This document shows, in pieces, positions 47,664 through 61,610 of a DNA stretch of 64,000 bases (position 1 is the first letter of the stretch; every line of letters begins with the position of its first letter). Where the stretch lies: positions 2,170,001-2,234,000 of the forward strand of contig NC_089425.1 in assembly GCF_013426205.1 (NCBI RefSeq). The letters run 5' to 3'. The notes under the pieces are model-generated. The model saw only the letters and a list, made by a program, of their open reading frames with translations, was not told the DNA's origin and did not search any database. This DNA comes from Metarhizium brunneum (taxonomy: Eukaryota > Ascomycota > Sordariomycetes > Hypocreales > Clavicipitaceae). Both the position numbers and the translations under genes were made by a program.

Positions 47664-49238
47664 GAAATGATGGTTGAAACGATTTGCTCTCTGCATCAAT
47701 TCAGGGCCAGGGGGTGATGACGCGATCTGAACTCCACGCATCACAATCAGCAGGGTAGAGGTAGAAGAGTCGGGGCGTGGGAGTGCGCTAGGTACCTAGG
47801 TAGTATGTACATGATGCAGCGGAAAATACCCACATTAGTAGATTCCTACGGCATATTATAGCACAGGAGTCTGCATTGTCTTTGCGATTAGTGTTGATGT
47901 AGTGCACGGCAATGACAACGTATATCATTTATCCATTATGATAATCATGCCCAACACTTGACATGGCAGACCGGGGCAATATGGATTTGCCTTAGGGCCG
48001 CCTCCTCACCGCTCACCGCGGAGTGACACGATCAATTTCCAAAATTTATGTATCGTTCTTTCCCCGGTGAGGCATTCGCTCTTAACAGGGCCCAGTGATA
48101 CAAACCTTGCGGGTAGCGTTTATCTTATCGTGGAACTGGAACTGGAACTCACAGGCATGGGCAATTGCTGCACGTGAATGCACACAACTGTGGGAAAAAC
48201 AAGTCCAAGACAGAGAAAGCAGCAGTGACTACTTAAAACTATAATATCGTATGGCAGCCTTGCAGAAGCAACGAGCAGCAACAACAGTCATATAGTACTT
48301 CTAAAAATGGGGAGGTGGGAGCTTCCTATTTTTGTCGCTATCCACTGTACTCGAGAATACGAATAGTACTTTCTTAACATGACACTCGGAAATGTGCACG
48401 AGAACGGAGATTTCAGGAAACCGAATGATGTTGGTGAATGGCGTTCGTCGGTCGTCGGTCGTCGGCCTGTCGGCAGGGCGGAAGTCGGTTAGTCCTAGTA
48501 AGACCACTCCAGCGGATTGCGACATTCCTGTACGGTCTGGTGTTTAAGAGTCAAACGGAGAATGGCTCCTTGGAAAACTACACACTACATACTCCGTACA
48601 TACTACTACTTGATTTGTCGTAGGTGGCCGGCGCCGATGGGCCATTGCCTGGACGTCGGGCCACCGCAAATCTGACACGAGAAATTTGTAATGTGCGATC
48701 TCGCAATCGCCCCCGGCGCATGCCTGGCAGCGCTAAACGATCACGCAATCCTGGGAAAAATGATTGCTTTGCGGGGAATGGAGCCACAGGACGGGTACAA
48801 GGCGAGTTTGAGTGCTAGCCAGCCAGTCAGGCACACCAGCCATGTGTGAAGAGACGCAGTATCCAATAAAGTAGCCAATGGCCGGCCGCTTGCAGTGGGA
48901 ACATGTGAAGGGCTGCAGGGCCGCGGGGCCAATTTTTCTGGGTCTCGCCCGCCCTGGAGATGCTTGGTCGAGATTGATGGTACTCAGTCGTGCTGTGTGG
49001 TTTTGTATGGGTTTTGTATGATATTAGAGGACAAGACACATGTAACTAGTACTATCGGTAACTGGCCAAGTTCGGGCTTCGGAGGGAGCACTTTGGTTCG
49101 AGAGCACGCAGTGCCCAGGAAGACCCCAGTGCCTGGCCATGCTCCCGCCTGACTCTTAGTCTGGACTCTGAAGCATGGAGCCGCCTCCGAAGCCCAGTTC
49201 TCACGAAACTCTTATTTCTTCTGCCACCCGAGTCCACC
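47664..49238. other. Intergenic region KEI1-MET5
   Basis: 1575 bp. It contains GGTACCTAGGTAG at about 47791-47803 and a TACTCCGTACA motif at 48590-48600. Short open frames here (for example 48624-48818) look random. Confidence 0.4.
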
Positions 49239-52200
49239 ATGTCTTTTCTCTTCAGGCAGAATCAAGACTCTGGAAAAGACAGGATGGATGCGTCTCACCG
49301 AATTCGCACGCCTGAAGAGGCTGGTGAGTGCCATACACCGAGATACATGCCCGGCCTTGCCTTCCCTGTGAAGATGCATGTGTTGCCGACTTACATCATG
49401 GCCGCTTTTTTTTTTTTTTTTTTTTTTTTTTTGTTTTGCTTGACGTGCCATCTCCTCTTGTCCGCCAATTCGCGGCCTGGCCAGCCTGCTTTCAAAAGAC
49501 AAACCAGTGAGAAACAGCGCTAATCAGACTTTCTCTCATGCGCAGTGGCCAGAGTTGCCTACCTCTCGAGCGATGTCATTGTGTCCGTCCAGCCTTCGTT
49601 GGCTACCGACTCGGCCTTCTCATCTCACCTCAAGCAATACGCCAGCCGCAACGACCGCGGGCTGGTCGCCTCTGGCCCAGATGCTGTACCAGATGTAAGA
49701 TGAAGAGATGTACATGCCATTATGGCTCCCTGATGCATATAGCAAGCGCTCTAATAACCGTACCTAGGTGCAATCGATTCGTCACAATGTCGACCCGCTG
49801 CTCTCTGTGTATACGCCGGTCCGCGCAGGCAAGTTGGTATCCGTTACTGCGACGTCAACCATTTTATTACCTGCCGTCTCCCACCTCTATAAGCTGGCCA
49901 ACTACCCCGTTGTCCTCCATGTATCGCTACAGCCGCAGCAACATGCAGACTACTCTTCCATCACAGCCATTCGAAACGCAGGCTGGACGTTTTTGCAGTC
50001 CGAAACTTTGCAAGAGGCCCAAGATATGGCTATGACCGCCCATGCGTTGGCTGTGCGCACGGGCAAGGCTGTCATTCACTTTTTTGCTCCAGAAACGTCT
50101 GCTGCCGACGAGCCCATAGCAATTGAGGACACGGCTGTCTTACGGCAAATTCTTGACATTGAAAGTGTCCGCCGCTTTCAAGCCGGCCGATCTTCCGCCG
50201 CGGGTATCTATGCAGACGATGGCCATGTTGCAGTCTCCTCAGATCACCCAGAAACCTTCATAAACGGCAATGGCACCAGGAATGCTCCCCTCCAGCCGCC
50301 TCCCAGCGCTGATGCCTCCAAAGCCACCTCAGCCGGCACTTCTATCAAGTCCAGCGAAGCGTCTACTCCCATCGCGCCTTCTTCTGTTGCAACCACGGTA
50401 GAGGCGGTGCCTCCTCAGGTTACCTCAGAAGACATTTACACTTGCGCCGCCCGCATCTGGTCCCAGATGAAGGCTGCACTGGGTAGAGGATATGCCGCGT
50501 TTGAATATACAGGCCCTCCTAACGCCGAAAACTGTTTGCTTGTATTCGGGTCGGACACAGGTTCCTTTGCAGAAACTGTGGATAATGCTAAGGCTGATGA
50601 GATATTTGCCAACATGGGCATATTGACCCCACGATTATATCGTCCATGGATTGGCTCGAAGCTTGTTGAGTCAGTTCCCAACACTGTAAAAAGGCTTGCT
50701 GTCCTAGAACAAATTCACAGAGCAACTACGAGATGGGGCCCTGTCTTGATTGATGTTCTTTCGTCGGTTAATCGTGGTCCCGGCGGCGTGCAGGTTATAG
50801 TTGGATACCAACTAGGATACATCGCCCCCGAAACAACGACGCAAGCCCTGAGAGGTATCGTTCAAAATCTCACCCTGGAAAAGCCTGTTCAGAACCTAGA
50901 GGTCGGGGTCAAGACGACATCAGAGCACCCAGGTGGACATGGTTTGGAAAAACCACAGCTCGAGAATGCCTATTCCAAGATCCTGGACCAAGTCTTTGGA
51001 AGCCGGACATATATTTCCAATGCCTTGAAATCCAACAATGCAGGTGTTTCTGAGTCTATCTCAGCCAGCCCCGAGTTTGGGTTTGGGTCACTTTTGGCGC
51101 GAAAGGAATACCGAAGCAAGTTTATTTCCGAAGTCAAGGATGCAGCAAGTCATGGAACCTTTAAATCAGATGAACCAAAGAGTTGGCTGGCTCGATGGGC
51201 TATGCATGCAAATGATGGGGCCAAGGCTGTGGATATTGGTGAAGAAGTTGTAGCAAGATTAGAAGCTGACGGCTCAGCTCTCGCCCAGAAGCTTCTCACC
51301 AGAAGGGGTCTCTTCCGCAAGGAATCTCTATGGCTGATGGGCTCAGATGCATGGGCATATGACCTCGGAAACTCTGGAGTTCACCATGTCCTTGCATCTG
51401 GCGAAAATATCAATATGCTCATTATCGATTCTACTCCGTACTCGGAAAAGTCCGCTGTTGACTCCAATCGACGAAAGAAGGATATTGGCCTATATGCTAT
51501 GAACTTTGGTAATGTTTATGTGGCATCAACCGCTGTGTATAGCTCATACACCCAGGTGCTACAGGCATTGCTCGAGGCCGACAAGTTCAATGGTCCTTCA
51601 GTTGTCCTAGCCTATCTCCCCTATTTTGGCGAATCTGATTCCCCACTAACTGTGCTTCAAGAATCGAAGAAAGCTGTAGATGTTGGTTATTGGCCTTTGT
51701 ATCGATGGAACCCAGAAAACGAACTCAACAGCGAGCCAAATTTCTCCTTGGACTCGGAGGTGGTGAAGCAGGAATTGAAAACGTTCTTGGCTAGGGATAA
51801 TCAACTCACCCAGCTCATGAAGAAAGAACCCAAATTTGCTGCGAGTTTGGCACAGGATTTTGGAACTGAGGTACGGGCCCAGCAAAAGAGAAAAGCTAAG
51901 GACGCATACAATCAATTACTGGAAGGCCTTCTTGGCGCACCGCTTACTATTCTCTTCGCTTCTGACAACGGGAATGCCGCCTCTGTGGCCAAGCGCCTCG
52001 GGAATCGAGGAAGGGCTCGCGGGTTGAAGACGGCGGTGCTGGCTATGGAGGATTATCCTCTTGAAGACCTTTCACAGGAGGAGAACATTGTTTTTATCAC
52101 ATCCACTGCTGGTCAAGGAGAGTTCCCTCAAAATGGCTTACCATTCTGGGACGGCATCAAAGACAACACCGATTTGGATCTTGCCACTGTGAATTTTTCT

Positions 52201-54251
52201 GTGTTTGGTCTTGGTGACAGTCACTACTGGCCTCGAAAAGAAGACAAAATTTACTACAACAAGCCTGCGAAGGATCTCGATCGCGTTCTGAGTAATCTTG
52301 GAGGCAAGCGCTTCGTTGGTGTTGGCCTAGGCGATGACCAAGACCCTGATGGTTTTCAAACTGGGTACCAAGAATGGGAACCCAAACTTTGGCAAGCATT
52401 AGGAGTAGATAACGTGGAGGGACTTCCAGAAGAGCCGCCGCCTATTACGAATGAGGACATCAAGATCGCGTCAAACTATTTGCGAGGCACAATTTTGGAA
52501 GGCCTTAAGGACACATCTACTGGTGCCATCTCTGCTTCTGACCAACAATTGACCAAGTTCCATGGTACTTATATGCAAGATGACAGAGATATCCGGGATG
52601 AAAGAAAGGCTCAGGGACTGGAACCGGCGTATTCTTTCATGATCCGATGCCGACTCCCTGGCGGAGTTGCGACGCCAAAACAATGGGTTCAGATGGACGA
52701 TATCAGCACAAGTCTAGGAAATGAAACCATGAAACTGACCACGAGGCAAACCTTCCAGTTCCACGGTGTCGTCAAGGGCAAGCTCAAACCAGCAATGCAA
52801 GCTATTAACCGAGCCCTGATGACCACTATTGCTGCATGTGGTGACGTCAACAGAAACGTCATGTGCAGCTCGCTTCCTACCGAGTCTCGGTATCATAAGC
52901 AAGTGCATGCGTGCTCTCAGAAGATTAGTGACCACCTCCTTCCTTCCACCAGTGCATATCACGAAATTTGGCTCACAGATGACAATGACAAAAAGACGCA
53001 AATTGCTGGCGAGGCGGTTCAGGATTTTGAACCACTTTATGGTCCGACGTATCTTCCCCGAAAATTCAAAATTACCATTGCCATACCTCCTCATAACGAT
53101 ACTGATGTATATGCACATGATATCGGGTTGATTGCTATTAAAGGTGCGGATGGAAGCCTTGAGGGATTCAATGTTCTGGCGGGTGGTGGCATGGGAGCGA
53201 CGCATAATAACAAAAAGACATACCCTCAAACTGGGCGCATGATGGGATTCTGCTCCGCAGACGAAGTTCACATTGCATGTGAGAAAATAATGCTGGTTCA
53301 GAGAGACCATGGCGATCGCAAAAACCGCAAGCACGCTCGGCTGAAGTATACAATTGACGACATGGGCGTCGATACTTTCCGTGGCAAAGTCGAGGAACTT
53401 TGGGGGAAGACTTTCGACAAGGAACGGAAATTTGAGTTTAAGAGCAACGTTGACACTTTTGGTTGGCAAAAGGATGAAACAGGCCTTAACCACTTTACAT
53501 TCTTTATCGAAAACGGCCGAATTGAAAACACACCTGACTTCCAAATGAAGACAGGCCTGCGAGAGATTGCCAAGGTACACAAGGGAGAGTTTCGTCTGAC
53601 AGGAAATCAGCATCTCATTCTCAGCAATGTAAAAGACGAGGACCTGCCTGCAATGAAATCGCTCATGAAGAAATTCAAGCTGGACAACGTTCAATTCTCC
53701 GGGCTCCGTCTCAGTTCGTCAGCTTGCGTTGCCTTCCCTACATGTGGACTTGCAATGGCCGAGTCGGAGCGATACCTGCCGGTTCTCATATCCAAACTGG
53801 AATCATGCCTAGAGGAAAGTGGATTGCGACAAGACTCCATCGTCATGCGAATGACAGGTTGCCCCAATGGTTGTGCCCGGCCTTGGTTGGCAGAGGTGGC
53901 ATTCGTTGGCAAGGCTTATGGAGCATATAACATGTACCTTGGTGGTGGGTACCACGGGCAACGCCTGAATAAGCTGTATCGCTCTAGCATCAAGGAAGAA
54001 GAAATACTTTCCATTATGAAGTCCCTCCTGAAGCGGTATGCTGTGGAGCGGGAGGGGGGTGAAAAATTCGGCGACTTCTGTATTCGTGCTGGCATCATCA
54101 AGGCTACGACGGACGGACAGAATTTCCATGACAATGTGAGTCAATTGATCTACTACCCAGCCAGGCACACAATGCTTGGACATGCTGAAGACAGCAAGCA
54201 GCTACTGACTTGCGTTGATAGGTTGCGGAGGAAGAATCAGACGAGGAATGA
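49239..54251 (+). CDS. MET5: Sulfite reductase [NADPH] hemoprotein beta subunit
   Basis: Reduces sulfite to sulfide with siroheme and a 4Fe-4S cluster in the assimilatory pathway. Exons: 49239..49323, 49546..49694, 49768..54135, 54222..54251 (1543 residues). The N-terminus joins TPEEA to VARVAYLSSDVIVSVQPS. Domains: pyruvate:ferredoxin-oxidoreductase-like N-terminal part; a flavodoxin domain near residues 800-960 (ILFASDNGNAASVAKRL, TSTAGQGEFP, FGLGDSHYWP); then the SiR hemoprotein with two ferredoxin-like halves and ligands in SSSACVAFPTCGLA (near 1392) and RMTGCPNGCARPW (near 1439). Intron 1 (222 bp) carries a 27-T tract. The final intron (54136..54221) joins FHDN to VAEEESDEE and stop; reading through it would add about 69 foreign residues. 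Confidence 0.93.
49406..49432 (+). repeat. Poly(T) tract of 27 within MET5 intron 1
   Basis: Uninterrupted run of 27 T in the middle of the 222-bp first intron, about 110 bp before the acceptor. Likely length-variable. Confidence 0.85.
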
Positions 54252-54776
54252 GCATGCCCTGCGAAATATGCTCAATGAAGGGCAGGCACATTGTGTGCAC
54301 TTGAGGGTCTGTCGTTGGCTTTCATTTTGGCGTCTTGGCTAGCTGAATTGTTTCTTGATATATTTAGAGGGTAATTGCAGATGCATTTGTCCAGTTGAAT
54401 TTACCTAAGTTTTTCATACTGCTTGCAAACCAGGTGCACATCCACCACGGTATAGGAAAGTAGAACATGCCCACTGTCATGTCCATCTTATGACCAAGTG
54501 ATGCCGAAAATGATGTCCGTTACCATTAACCCTCAAATTGATTACAAATGTACATATAAACACACCTAAGATCTTCCCGCTCGTATGGCCCATGCCGATT
54601 CCCCCGACAGTTGTGAAAACCATCCATTAAAGCATCTCATCGTACAAGACTACGTCATATCCTTTTCTCGCATAACAGGTATGATGTCTTCTGTGTGGCA
54701 AACAATTTCCACAGATAAAAAAAAACACACGAACAAAAACCCGGGCGGCAAAATGAAGCTTTGCATCGGAGCCGGT
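54252..54776. other. Convergent intergenic region MET5/CHS
   Basis: 525 bp of 3' flank for both genes, with a run of A near 54717-54725. Nothing coding is supported. Confidence 0.4.
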
Positions 54777-57700
54777 TCAACTCTTCAGGCTGCTTCCAAC
54801 GCTGCTAACCTTCTCGCTAATTTTGCTTCCGAAGCCACCCATCCAGGTCGGAACCTTGACATTCATGCGTATCCTACCCTCCACGACAATGTTGATCACG
54901 TTGATAATGGCGAACGTTGTTGATCCTAGTGCTCGGAAAATAGCCAACGAAGCAACAGCCCACAAAATGAAGCGCAGGTAGAAATTGTCCCCGATTCCCT
55001 TATTGCTATAGATTTCGGAAACGGCCATTGCAAGTATACCGTTGGCAATCATCCAGGTAACAACCATGTACGTTCGTACACTCTTGTAGTAGTCCTCTTG
55101 CATCTGTGCCTCGCTGACAGGCGATGCAGGGACAGCAAGGCGATCACGGAGGTTTCGTAGTGCCTCATCATAGCCACTGTCGATATCAAGCTGTTCACTT
55201 GGCATTTCGAGTTCAACCGTTTCTCCTTTGCCAACAGCACCTCCAAGATCTGTCTTGATCACATTATCACCCTTAGTACCCCAAGTAACATCATGCGTGT
55301 TACAAAAGGCGTACACTTGCAAAGTGCAGATGTAGCTCGGCAGAAGTAGGAAGTATTGCAAGGACGACGTAAACATGTGCCACGGCTCCAAATAGAGGAA
55401 TGACATCACAAAGTACAATCCAATTGTTGACGTCATTGACACAATGAGATTCGTGAAAACATTGTTGCCGATTGCAAAATCCTGACTTTTGCCCGTGAGT
55501 TGTCGAACCACAATGTAGATACAGGCGAAACTGGTATAGGTCATAATCACCCCATATATGATCATACTAGCTAGATAGAGCTTTTTGGCTCCTTGTGGTC
55601 TATTACCAAGGGAGAGAATGAATTGTGTTGCAATAAGCAGTACACATGTGTATCTCAGAATGGTAAAAATCACGCTGCCAATGTTGTGACCAAAGGGGTC
55701 GACTGTCTTGTCTGTAAGACCACCAGCAACAAAGTAGAAAGTAAGGTAGAAGTTCGCAAGTGAAAAGTACGTGAATAGGAGCTGTACAAACTGATACACG
55801 AATTCAATGTAAAGCAGAATCTTGCGTGCGATGGTATGATCCGTGGCTAGAATCTGACGAAATTGAACGAGGGAGTAAACAGCCGCAAAAAAAGCGCCGT
55901 TCAGCCAACGTCGTCGTTGAGAAATAAACTCTGGGACAGCATCTGAGGATTGTTAGTCTTGCCGCCTTCGTAGAGGATCACAAAGTTAGAGCATTTGAGT
56001 GAAACAAGACAAAGGACTTCAAGGCAACAAAGCCTCCCCTTGAAAGAAAGGGGAGGCACGGGAGCGAGGAGGATAAGACTAGAGAAAAGAAGAATAAAAC
56101 GAGACAACTTACCGGGAACATCAGTCTCTCCTGTGCAGCTTTTCACATATTTGAGTACCCATCTCTCGCCTCGTTTAGCTACCAGCTCCCAGCACAGAAT
56201 ACGATCTTCAGCTAGGTACATGTTGGCTGTAAATACATCGGCATGCTGTCCATGAAGCGTTTCGCCTTTGAAGTACTGGCTAAGCGGCCCATGTCCAGTT
56301 TCATCATTCTGCAAGGCATGATATCGGTAGGCGCTAAGAGCGCCGGGAAGGACAGTGATGTAGCCGAACACAGATTCCAACGGCTTATCGAGGATATTTG
56401 ATAGCTTATACTCGAAATTCTGTGAGGCAACCAAGGGGTTTAACAAATTGGATCCGAATCTTCCCTTCATGGCTTTAATTTCGCCACAGGCGCCTGCGAC
56501 GTTTGAATCGGTGTCAAACGCTTTCCAAAGATGATAGAGAGAATTGCTTCCAGGCCGTGTTCCCACGTCGAGTAAAATGCAAACGTTGGGATTCAGTGCC
56601 TTTCCAAATGCGTTGAAAAACCAACGATGCGAGTTTAGTTTGCGAGAGTTCTTTTCTTTCAAGCAGAATATCAGCTGGCACGGAACGATGCCCTTTTCGG
56701 CACCCTTGAACTTCAGGTCAGCGTCCAGCGAGACCTGAGTCGTATACTCGTACACGTGAGCCTGGACAGCACGGTTGTTAACATAATTTTTTGCAATGCC
56801 ATGTTGATAAACACCCATGGCAGCCAGGGCGTCAAGTGTTCGTGGGTGAATCTTTTCACGGCCATCCGAGATGATACACACAACGATTTTCTGCCATCCA
56901 TTCTCACCCCACGTTCTTGAGCGAGACCGAGAACAAAAGTGTGAAATATTCTTCATCACAGCGTGCATTGTCCTGGTGAAGCAGATTTCGTCTTCGTTAT
57001 ACATGGTGATGCATATAAAGAGCTCTGTTTCTCGAGTGGTTCTGCCGATGGACTGTCGTAAATTGTATCCCCTGTCAACGAAGTCGTCTGGATCACACGT
57101 TACTGCTGTGTATCTCATGTGGGTAAACTCGACCTCGTTACGACGGGGAAGAAAGCTATACAAGATGGTGGGAATCTTGCACTCCAGGACCAATTCTCCG
57201 TTGATGAGCTGGACCTCCTTTTTGGACATTTGAGGGGCTCGCACGCCTCTCCGTTCCTGAGCACCGTCTGGGGCCGGGCCGTAGTGCTCGACCTTGGCGT
57301 AATCCTCTGCATCCTCGTTTAGTGTTTCTTGAGAACCTGACATGAAGGAGTCACGGTGGGTCGGGAGTGGACGAGAATCGCTGAGATCAGTCTCTGGGCC
57401 AAAGACATCGTCGCTACCGTCGAGAGGGATAGATACAGTTGCGTCGTCGGCAAAAGCTTGCGAATTGCGACCCGAGTTCGAGAAGAGCGGTGCCGGGGGT
57501 AAAGGGCGGCGCGGGCTTCCTCCATATCGCGACGACGGAGTTCCAGGCCTCGGGCTTCCATTGAGATCCGAAGGCTCGTAAGACACATTTGAAGGAGGCG
57601 GGCGTGAAAATTCGGACACTCTGGACGACGGGGTCCAAGGTCGATGAGGGGAACTAGTTTCCCTGTTCGCAAAAGGCACGTAACTTGAATCGGGAGGAGG

Positions 57701-58352
57701 CATGCTCGGGGTCTCATCTAGGACTGAGGCTGATCTAGAGTGTGACGAAACAACACTTGGTTGATATGATCGACGGGTTGTTCGCGGTCTAAGAGTCGCA
57801 CGAGGTGAGCCATTTCTGCTTGGGTGCATTGTACCGTGGACCTGGCCAGTTTCTTGGAAGACGGCAAAGGTGCCAAATGGTCACAGATCTATCTCATCCA
57901 GCACAGCAGCTCGAGGCGATCGCTTGATCTCACAGGAACTGTTTGGGGCAGGCTAACGATGGACCGGGAGTGCTGCTGGATATATAGACAGCCGCAGGTC
58001 ATGCCATACGCCGGGCGTAGCTAGATATAAGATAGGCTGTCTTGCTGGGGATATGGGAGTACGGAACAAGATTCGGGAGAGCAACAGTGGTGCAGTTGCA
58101 ATGTTATCTAACGTGGTTGGAGAGGGAGAGCCTTGAGGCGGTGCAAATTGATGAAGGGAATTCCAAGGGCCCCAAGTCACAGCAGACGAAGTGGTGGCAG
58201 GCAACTACTTACGAGCTGTGGTCGAAGGGATCCTCGAAGGATGTCAATAGCCTAACGGCGGCAGCATTCTGGCCCGTAGGGGTATCATGCTCATCCTCGT
58301 AGCTGGGTAGTGTGTATTCTGGAGGCCGCGGCGGGGTGTCTGGACGATCCAT
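54777..58352 (-). CDS. Chitin synthase, GT2 family (class I/II type)
   Basis: Plasma-membrane enzyme polymerising UDP-GlcNAc into chitin. Proposed minus-strand exons: 58213..58352, 56113..57818, 54777..55942 (1003 residues). Exon 1 ([20 protein letters not shown], ending [10 protein letters not shown]) is inferred; it needs a 394-bp intron with an AAG acceptor. A shorter 960-residue form could start at the ATG at 57829, with TATATA at about 57979-57986 before it. Catalytic features: [86 protein letters not shown], and QRRRW just after the 170-bp intron. A cluster of transmembrane helices follows. The TMYNEDE version of the motif fits class I/II rather than III. Confidence 0.88.
57979..57986 (-). 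promoter_or_regulatory. TATA-like element inside proposed CHS intron 1
   Basis: TATATA(TCC) read on the minus strand, about 150 bp upstream of the ATG at 57829. It could drive a shorter transcript lacking exon 1, or be chance in an intron. Confidence 0.3.
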
Positions 58353-59371
58353 TGTCGTGGATGTGGGCAAGAGCGGATTGAAAATGCCTTGTTTGGAATG
58401 CGGCTCTTGTTAGCAAGCCAAACAACAATGAGTGTGGGCACTTTGAGGTATGCGACTTCGGACGAGGTTATCTATGGCGAGGCTGAATTGAAAGAAGAAG
58501 AAAACAACAACAACGGGCAATCGGATGCTCAGGATTCTTGAGAAGGAAACTGTCATGAATCAATCTGACCTGCAGAGCTGAAAGCGATGAGAGAACAGAG
58601 ACGATTTTGTTTTGACAGGCCGCCATGAAGTCGACCGAGGCAAGGCGCAAGAGGCAACGTGCGGCTGGTGCGAGTCGGGCCAAGTCAATAGTACATCGTC
58701 GCAGTTGGGGATGGCCGTTGGCCTAGCAACGACGACCGCACGCACGCCGTGCCACGAGCACCTTGGAGAGGCGAGAAATCAGCAAATGTCATGAATGTTA
58801 CCAAGTCCCACTGGGAATCCTGTGCATCACATCGAATTCTCTTGGATTCGAATTTCTCATTTGTGTCGATACCCAGTCTCGGTACCGGGAGCGTGTCCAT
58901 TGCGGCAAATATTGCCTACAACTCCTTTGAGGGCTTCCGTGACATGCATTGATTATACGTGAGCACTTGGCCTGGTCTTGTCGGCCCGGCAGTCGACGAA
59001 TTACATCAACTCCGACCGCCCCTCCTTCGTCTCAAAGTCTATTCTTCCCCACGAGTGCAGCAAGCCTTGGACGTTCGCTACTCGATAGTACGCTAGACGG
59101 CAAGCCATGACACACCATGACACCACGATACCCATGCAAATCATGCAGACAATCCTCGCATCGTCTTCTAGACTTCCGTGGAGTGGAATCAGGTATATCC
59201 TCGTCTTCTCCTCGTGGTGCTGGGCAGTGCCCATGCGGGTTGAAAACAAAATGTCCCCGTGCAATCTTGCGTTGCGAGGCCTTTTTTTGCCCGTAAAATC
59301 ATCGAGCTCAAGTGTTCTTTCAAAAATTCCTCCTTGTCCTCTCATCTCCATCGCCAACTGTGGAAAATAAG
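58353..59371. other. Divergent intergenic region CHS/GH32
   Basis: 1019 bp between chitin synthase and the secreted invertase. Several short frames; none recognised. Confidence 0.4.
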
Positions 59372-61153
59372 ATGCTGCCTATAAGCACCAACATTCACAC
59401 GACACTTCTTGGTGCTCTGTACCTTGCGAACTGGTGTCTTGGACAGAATTCTACTCAGTACGTTGGAGCCCATGTCCCATCCGGCACATCCATCGTTGGC
59501 AGCTATGGAGGGCAATATCGTCCTCAAGTGCACTTTTCGCCCCCCAGCCACTTCATGAATGACCCGAATGGCATGTTTCGAGACCACAACGGCACATGGC
59601 ACCTCTATTACCAGTACAACCCCACAAAGAGTGTTGCGGGAAATCAACATTGGGGACATGCGACCTCGCAAGATTTATATCATTGGACAAACCAACCAAT
59701 TGCCCTGTTCCCCCCGAAGAAGAATGTATACATCTTTTCTGGAAGTGCAGTCATTGACAAGAACAACACTTCTGGTTTCTTCGGCAACCAGTCCAATGGC
59801 GTTGTTGCAATTTATGTGAGTATCCTTGGCCCATTCGCATGTGAATTATCCAGATGTATACTGATTCTGTCGTAGACATTGGCAGAATATTTAGATGACG
59901 GAAGCCCCGGTCCCCAATCTCAGGCCATCGCCTACTCGTATGACAGTGGCTTCACCTTCACCCCGTTTGACGGCAACCCTGTCATACCGAGCAACTCCTC
60001 GCAGTTTCGCGATCCAAAGGTCGTCTGGTACGAAGACCACTGGGTAATGGTGGTTGCTTACGCCCAGGAATTCGCAATTGGCATATTCACCTCACCAGAT
60101 CTGATCGAGTGGACTCATGCCAGCAACTTCTCCAATCAAGGTCTTCTGGGTCTGCAGTGGGAATGCCCAAACCTAGTGCGCATGCCGCTGTACACGGAAG
60201 ACGGACAAAGACGAGACGATATGTGGACTATGCTAATCAGCATCAACCCAGGGGCGCCGGTGGGTGGTTCTATTACAGAATACTACCCTGGAACTTTTAA
60301 CGGGACCCATTTTGAAGCAGTTGATTCAGTTGCCCGCATTGCCGATTTTGGCAAGGACAATTATGCCGGGCAGTTCTTTTTCGGTGTCCCAGCCGAAGAA
60401 GATCCCGTGTCTATTGCCTGGGCATCTAATTGGCAGTATACCCAGACTGTTCCGACTGCACAGGAGGGCTGGCGTAGTGCAATGAGTCTCCCTCGCCGGA
60501 ATTACTTGACAAGAATTGACCGTGTTGGCTGGAAACTGATAAGCAGCCCGTATGATATGCAGCCAATCATGGGGAGAAATCTAGCGTATAACCAGAGCCT
60601 TGTCAACGGATCCTTGACGGTTGACTTTTCAGACATAGCCTCCAATGCGGTGTACTGGGAGGTGAATGTGACTGGCTTACCAAAGAAAGGGATACCGGAA
60701 ATGGCCACCTTGAATTTCACGCTTCTTAGTCCTATAACAGCAGAGTACATCAGAGGAGGGTATTACTTTGGCGGCGACAATCCGTTCTATCTTGACAGAG
60801 GCGGTGCAAAAGGCTTCGACAACGTCTTTTTCACTGACAAGCTATCTACAAATAGTTTGTTCTGTAACGGTAGCTGGTCGATGAAGGGAGTGATGGATCG
60901 GTCCATACTTGAATTATTTCTCAATGACGGCGTCGACAGTGCTACAGCGACTTTCTTCGCCACACAACCGTTGACGTTCTTGATCATCAGTACGTCCAGT
61001 TTGCCTCATGGCACACGGGTAAGCACTCGTGTCAATGCTTTAAAAAGTACCTGGCAGCAAATGGAAGACCCAGGAGATGGCTTGGTGCACGGAAACATCT
61101 CCATGCAGGAAACGGCCTCAGAGGCCATGAAGCACTTGCTGCAATCCATGTGA
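59372..61153 (+). CDS. Secreted GH32 beta-fructofuranosidase (invertase/inulinase)
   Basis: Hydrolyses sucrose or fructans outside the cell. Exons are 59372..59815 and 59876..61153 (573 residues). The ATG at 59372 gives a signal peptide ([24 protein letters not shown]). Catalytic motifs are intact: FMNDPNG (nucleophile Asp), QFRDPKVVW (RDP, transition-state stabiliser) and WECPNLV (acid/base Glu). The C-terminal beta-sandwich includes [17 protein letters not shown]. About ten N-x-S/T sites suit a secreted glycoprotein. The 60-bp intron joins GVVAIY to TLAEY in phase 0. Substrate preference (sucrose, inulin or levan) cannot be told from sequence alone. Confidence 0.92.
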
Positions 61154-61578
61154 ATTGGATATTTGTGCTTGCTGCGACAAAGAGAGAAGCAGGCCTGGGC
61201 TGTCTCGAATTATAGGTCACAAAATTACAAAAATGATCATAGACAACCGTATTCATCGGTTCTGACGTTTCTATCGCTACTATACCTGTTGCAGAAACAT
61301 CGTTGGGACGAAGCTTGCCAACATAAAAGCTCCATGCCTGGCGCTCGGTGATGTTGAGAATACATATTCACCTCTCATATAGTTCCTAATTCCAAGAATC
61401 GCCATTGTTACTTTAAATAATGCAGTAGCCAAAGCAGCTCCTAACGTCCATCCAAGTGCGGCATGGCAGCTTTTTACGGACACATTGCCGGGCTTATGTA
61501 GAATCTGCATGCAAGCCCGCCAACAGACAGCAGGGTGAGATTCCCTGACAGCTGATGTGGCCTATTTGCTTATAAGGG

Positions 61579-61610
<32 letters not shown>

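Noticed and set aside
48624..48818. 64-codon open frame upstream of MET5
   Set aside because: Composition and position look random; no ATG context, domain or intron logic.
51434..51444. TACTCCGTACT copy in MET5
   Set aside because: It falls in conserved coding sequence (DSTPYSEK), so it is counted as chance rather than a regulatory motif.
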